From positions 1-5,683 of the forward strand of contig CAZNPZ010000092.1 of the NCBI GenBank assembly GCA_964575255.1: a stretch of 5,683 bases of DNA. The letters are read 5' to 3'. Below, piece after piece: positions 4,801 through 5,683 of the stretch (position 1 is the stretch's first letter; every line of letters starts with the position of its first letter). Origin of the DNA: JAEZHK01 sp964575255. GTDB lineage: Bacteria > Bacillota > Clostridia > Christensenellales > Aristaeellaceae. Below the pieces are notes generated by a model, which saw only the letters and a list, made by a program, of their open reading frames with translations, was not told the DNA's origin and made no database searches. A program made the translations under genes and the position numbers.

Positions 4801-5328
4801 TTGAATCGTATGCCAAGTTGCGCTTCGAACACAGGTTATGAAGCCGGCGCGGAGGATTGGTGGAACGATTTTGACCGCGGGACGCGCGCGAGGCCTGGGC
4901 GCGGAAGCGACGAACGCGTCTTTGAGAACCCCGGCTATGCCCGTACCCGCGAACGAGCGCCCCGCGCTGACCGCAGGAGCCGCGCGGACAAGCCGCGTCT
5001 CACCCGTTTTATGATGTATCTGACGGTAGTGGTACTGATTCTGGGGGTCGTCATGCAGGTGGGGCGGCTGGCGCAGATCGCGTCCTCGTCCAAGCGCATC
5101 TCCACGCTGACCTCTGAGATCAAAGACCTGCGCGGCGAGAAGGAAAACCTCGAGGTGCGACTGTCGATGCAGCAAAATTTGGATCGCATTCGTGACGAAG
5201 CCATCAACAAATGCGAAATGACCTACCCGTCGGACGACCAGATCCGCGTGGTCTCCCTGATGGGTTCCGGTTCCGAGCCACTGACGCAGACGGCCTCGAC
5301 CCATGTGGAGGCATCGGGCGGAAATTAA
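4801..5328 (+). CDS. ftsL: FtsL/DivIC-type septum formation protein (175 aa)
   Basis: This is a bitopic division protein. About 70 polar, Arg-rich cytoplasmic residues are followed by one transmembrane helix at about 72-92 (from MMYLTVVV to VGRL). A coiled coil with heptad-like spacing runs from about 95 to 125 (KRISTLTSEIKDLRGEKENLEVRL). The FtsL-type end NKCEMTYPSDDQIRVVSL follows. FtsL and DivIC proteins form the scaffold that activates septal peptidoglycan synthesis with the adjacent class B PBP. Position between mraZ and a PBP gene supports FtsL over DivIC, but sequence alone does not separate them firmly. The cytoplasmic part is long for the family. TTG 4801 is chosen because GGGAAGGGAA precedes it; ATG 4810 is the alternative (172 aa). 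Frame extension to 4627 would lie inside mraZ and is not real. Confidence 0.82.
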   Translation: MNRMPSCASNTGYEAGAEDWWNDFDRGTRARPGRGSDERVFENPGYARTRERAPRADRRSRADKPRLTRFMMYLTVVVLILGVVMQVGRLAQIASSSKRISTLTSEIKDLRGEKENLEVRLSMQQNLDRIRDEAINKCEMTYPSDDQIRVVSLMGSGSEPLTQTASTHVEASGGN

Positions 5329-5485
5329 ACCAATCCAAACATGAATGTGTCGTCGCGTCGGGTCTTTACGCGTGAACCGTTGTCGCTCTCCGTTCAACGT
5401 AGCGCTGCTACGCCTCGCTCCGGTTCCCGGCCTCGTTTTCTACAATCCCTCGCCGCTTTGGACGCATTCGTGTCTTGCATTGGTT
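5328..5485. repeat. Long imperfect palindrome (element B) between ftsL and the PBP gene
   Basis: The arms 5328-5351 and 5461-5485 match as inverted repeats at 21 of 25 aligned positions with one gap. Two of the mismatches would still pair as G-U in RNA. The left arm starts AACCAAT and the right arm ends ATTGGTT. The arms are centred on 5406, and a perfect hairpin CGTAGC-GCT-GCTACG lies at 5398-5412, centred on 5405, so the whole segment is one large palindrome with a diverged middle. CGTGAAC/GTTCAACG (about 5370-5399) can form a side hairpin. There is no reading frame and no T-tract. The left arm touches the ftsL stop codon. A TACAAT hexamer at 5441-5446 has no -35 partner. It resembles a MITE-like or REP/BIME-like dispersed element. 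Confidence 0.6.
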
Positions 5486-5495
5486 GACCGGAATC

Positions 5496-5502
5496 GGGGA
5501 GG
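5496..5502 (+). promoter_or_regulatory. Ribosome binding site of the PBP gene
   Basis: GGGGAGG lies 9 bases before TTG 5512 and 15 before GTG 5518. It favours the TTG start. The in-frame GTG at 5503 directly abuts the site and is too close to be used. Confidence 0.5.
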
Positions 5503-5511
5503 GTGGATCAC

Positions 5512-5683
5512 TTGGTCGTGACCGGTCCGGTCGTCCGCCGTCGGATCGCTGTGAGCATGGTGCTCTTCCTGGCGCTTTTCTTCGCGCTCGCCGCACAGTT
5601 GTTCAGGCTGCAGATTCTGGAAGCCGCAGAGCTCCAGCAGCGCGCGCAAACGCAGTGGACCAGCCAAAGCGTGATCGCGCCGC
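5512..5683 (+). CDS. ftsI: Class B penicillin-binding protein (FtsI/SpoVD type), N-terminal part
   Basis: The 57 visible residues are the start of a septal transpeptidase that runs off the right edge. A short basic cytoplasmic segment (VVRRR) is followed by one membrane anchor, about residues 13-31 (AVSMVLFLALFFALAAQLF). Then comes the conserved entry to the PBP dimerisation domain: FRLQILEAAELQQRAQTQW, and SQSVIAP reaching the window edge just where the family has R-G-x-I-x-D. Division PBPs cross-link septal peptidoglycan with FtsW and the FtsL/DivIC scaffold. The PASTA domains that distinguish SpoVD or Pbp2X types would lie near the C-terminus outside the window, so FtsI versus SpoVD is open. 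The TTG 5512 start is set by GGGGAGG at 5496-5502; GTG 5518 is possible. Confidence 0.85.
   Translation, partial: MVVTGPVVRRRIAVSMVLFLALFFALAAQLFRLQILEAAELQQRAQTQWTSQSVIAP

Noticed and set aside
4092..4832. 246-residue reverse-strand frame opposite mraZ
   Set aside because: It runs through the mraZ promoter and a strong terminator and shows no domain. mraZ on the + strand is unambiguous.

Overview
The window looks like a chromosomal segment of a high-GC member of the Clostridia. The evidence is a division/cell-wall (dcw) start with mraZ, an FtsL-type protein and a class B penicillin-binding protein, Gram-positive-style ribosome binding sites (AGGAGG and close variants), and frequent GTG/TTG starts. 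A Christensenellales-like gut lineage would fit the GC content and gene types, but that placement is inference and could not be tested here. All genes found are on the + strand.

Layout: (1) 1-159 is the 3' end of a TrmL-type tRNA 2'-O-methyltransferase. (2) 160-413 has no gene but holds a long imperfect palindrome. (3) 414-650 encodes a lone 78-residue membrane protein closed by a terminator (661-690). A second terminator (738-770) sits directly before an extended -10 promoter (781-789). (4) 821-2780 is a three-gene operon joined by 4-base ATGA and GTGA overlaps: a family 4 Fe-S uracil-DNA glycosylase, a glycosylase paralogue that has lost all four Fe-S cysteines, and a protein that reads as a tandem GNAT acetyltransferase. 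(5) 2933-4076 is a two-gene unit: a double zinc-ribbon protein with a very acidic tail, overlapping by 23 bases a calcineurin-like metallophosphoesterase, closed by a strong terminator (4105-4134). (6) From 4223 the dcw cluster begins with a promoter covered by five GTGG boxes at exact 10-base spacing (a probable MraZ operator), then mraZ, an FtsL-type gene and the start of an FtsI/SpoVD-type gene.

The genes fall into three functional groups: base-excision repair of uracil in DNA (the two glycosylases), an uncharacterised zinc-ribbon/phosphoesterase pair, and septal peptidoglycan synthesis (MraZ as regulator, FtsL as membrane scaffold, the PBP as transpeptidase). Three things stand out. The rsmH (mraW) gene usually found between mraZ and ftsL is missing. 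A palindrome of about 158 bases separates ftsL from the PBP gene. A similarly organised palindrome at 174-345 shares short blocks with it at matching offsets, which suggests a dispersed repeat family. I saw no CRISPR, tRNA, rRNA, phage or transposase genes.
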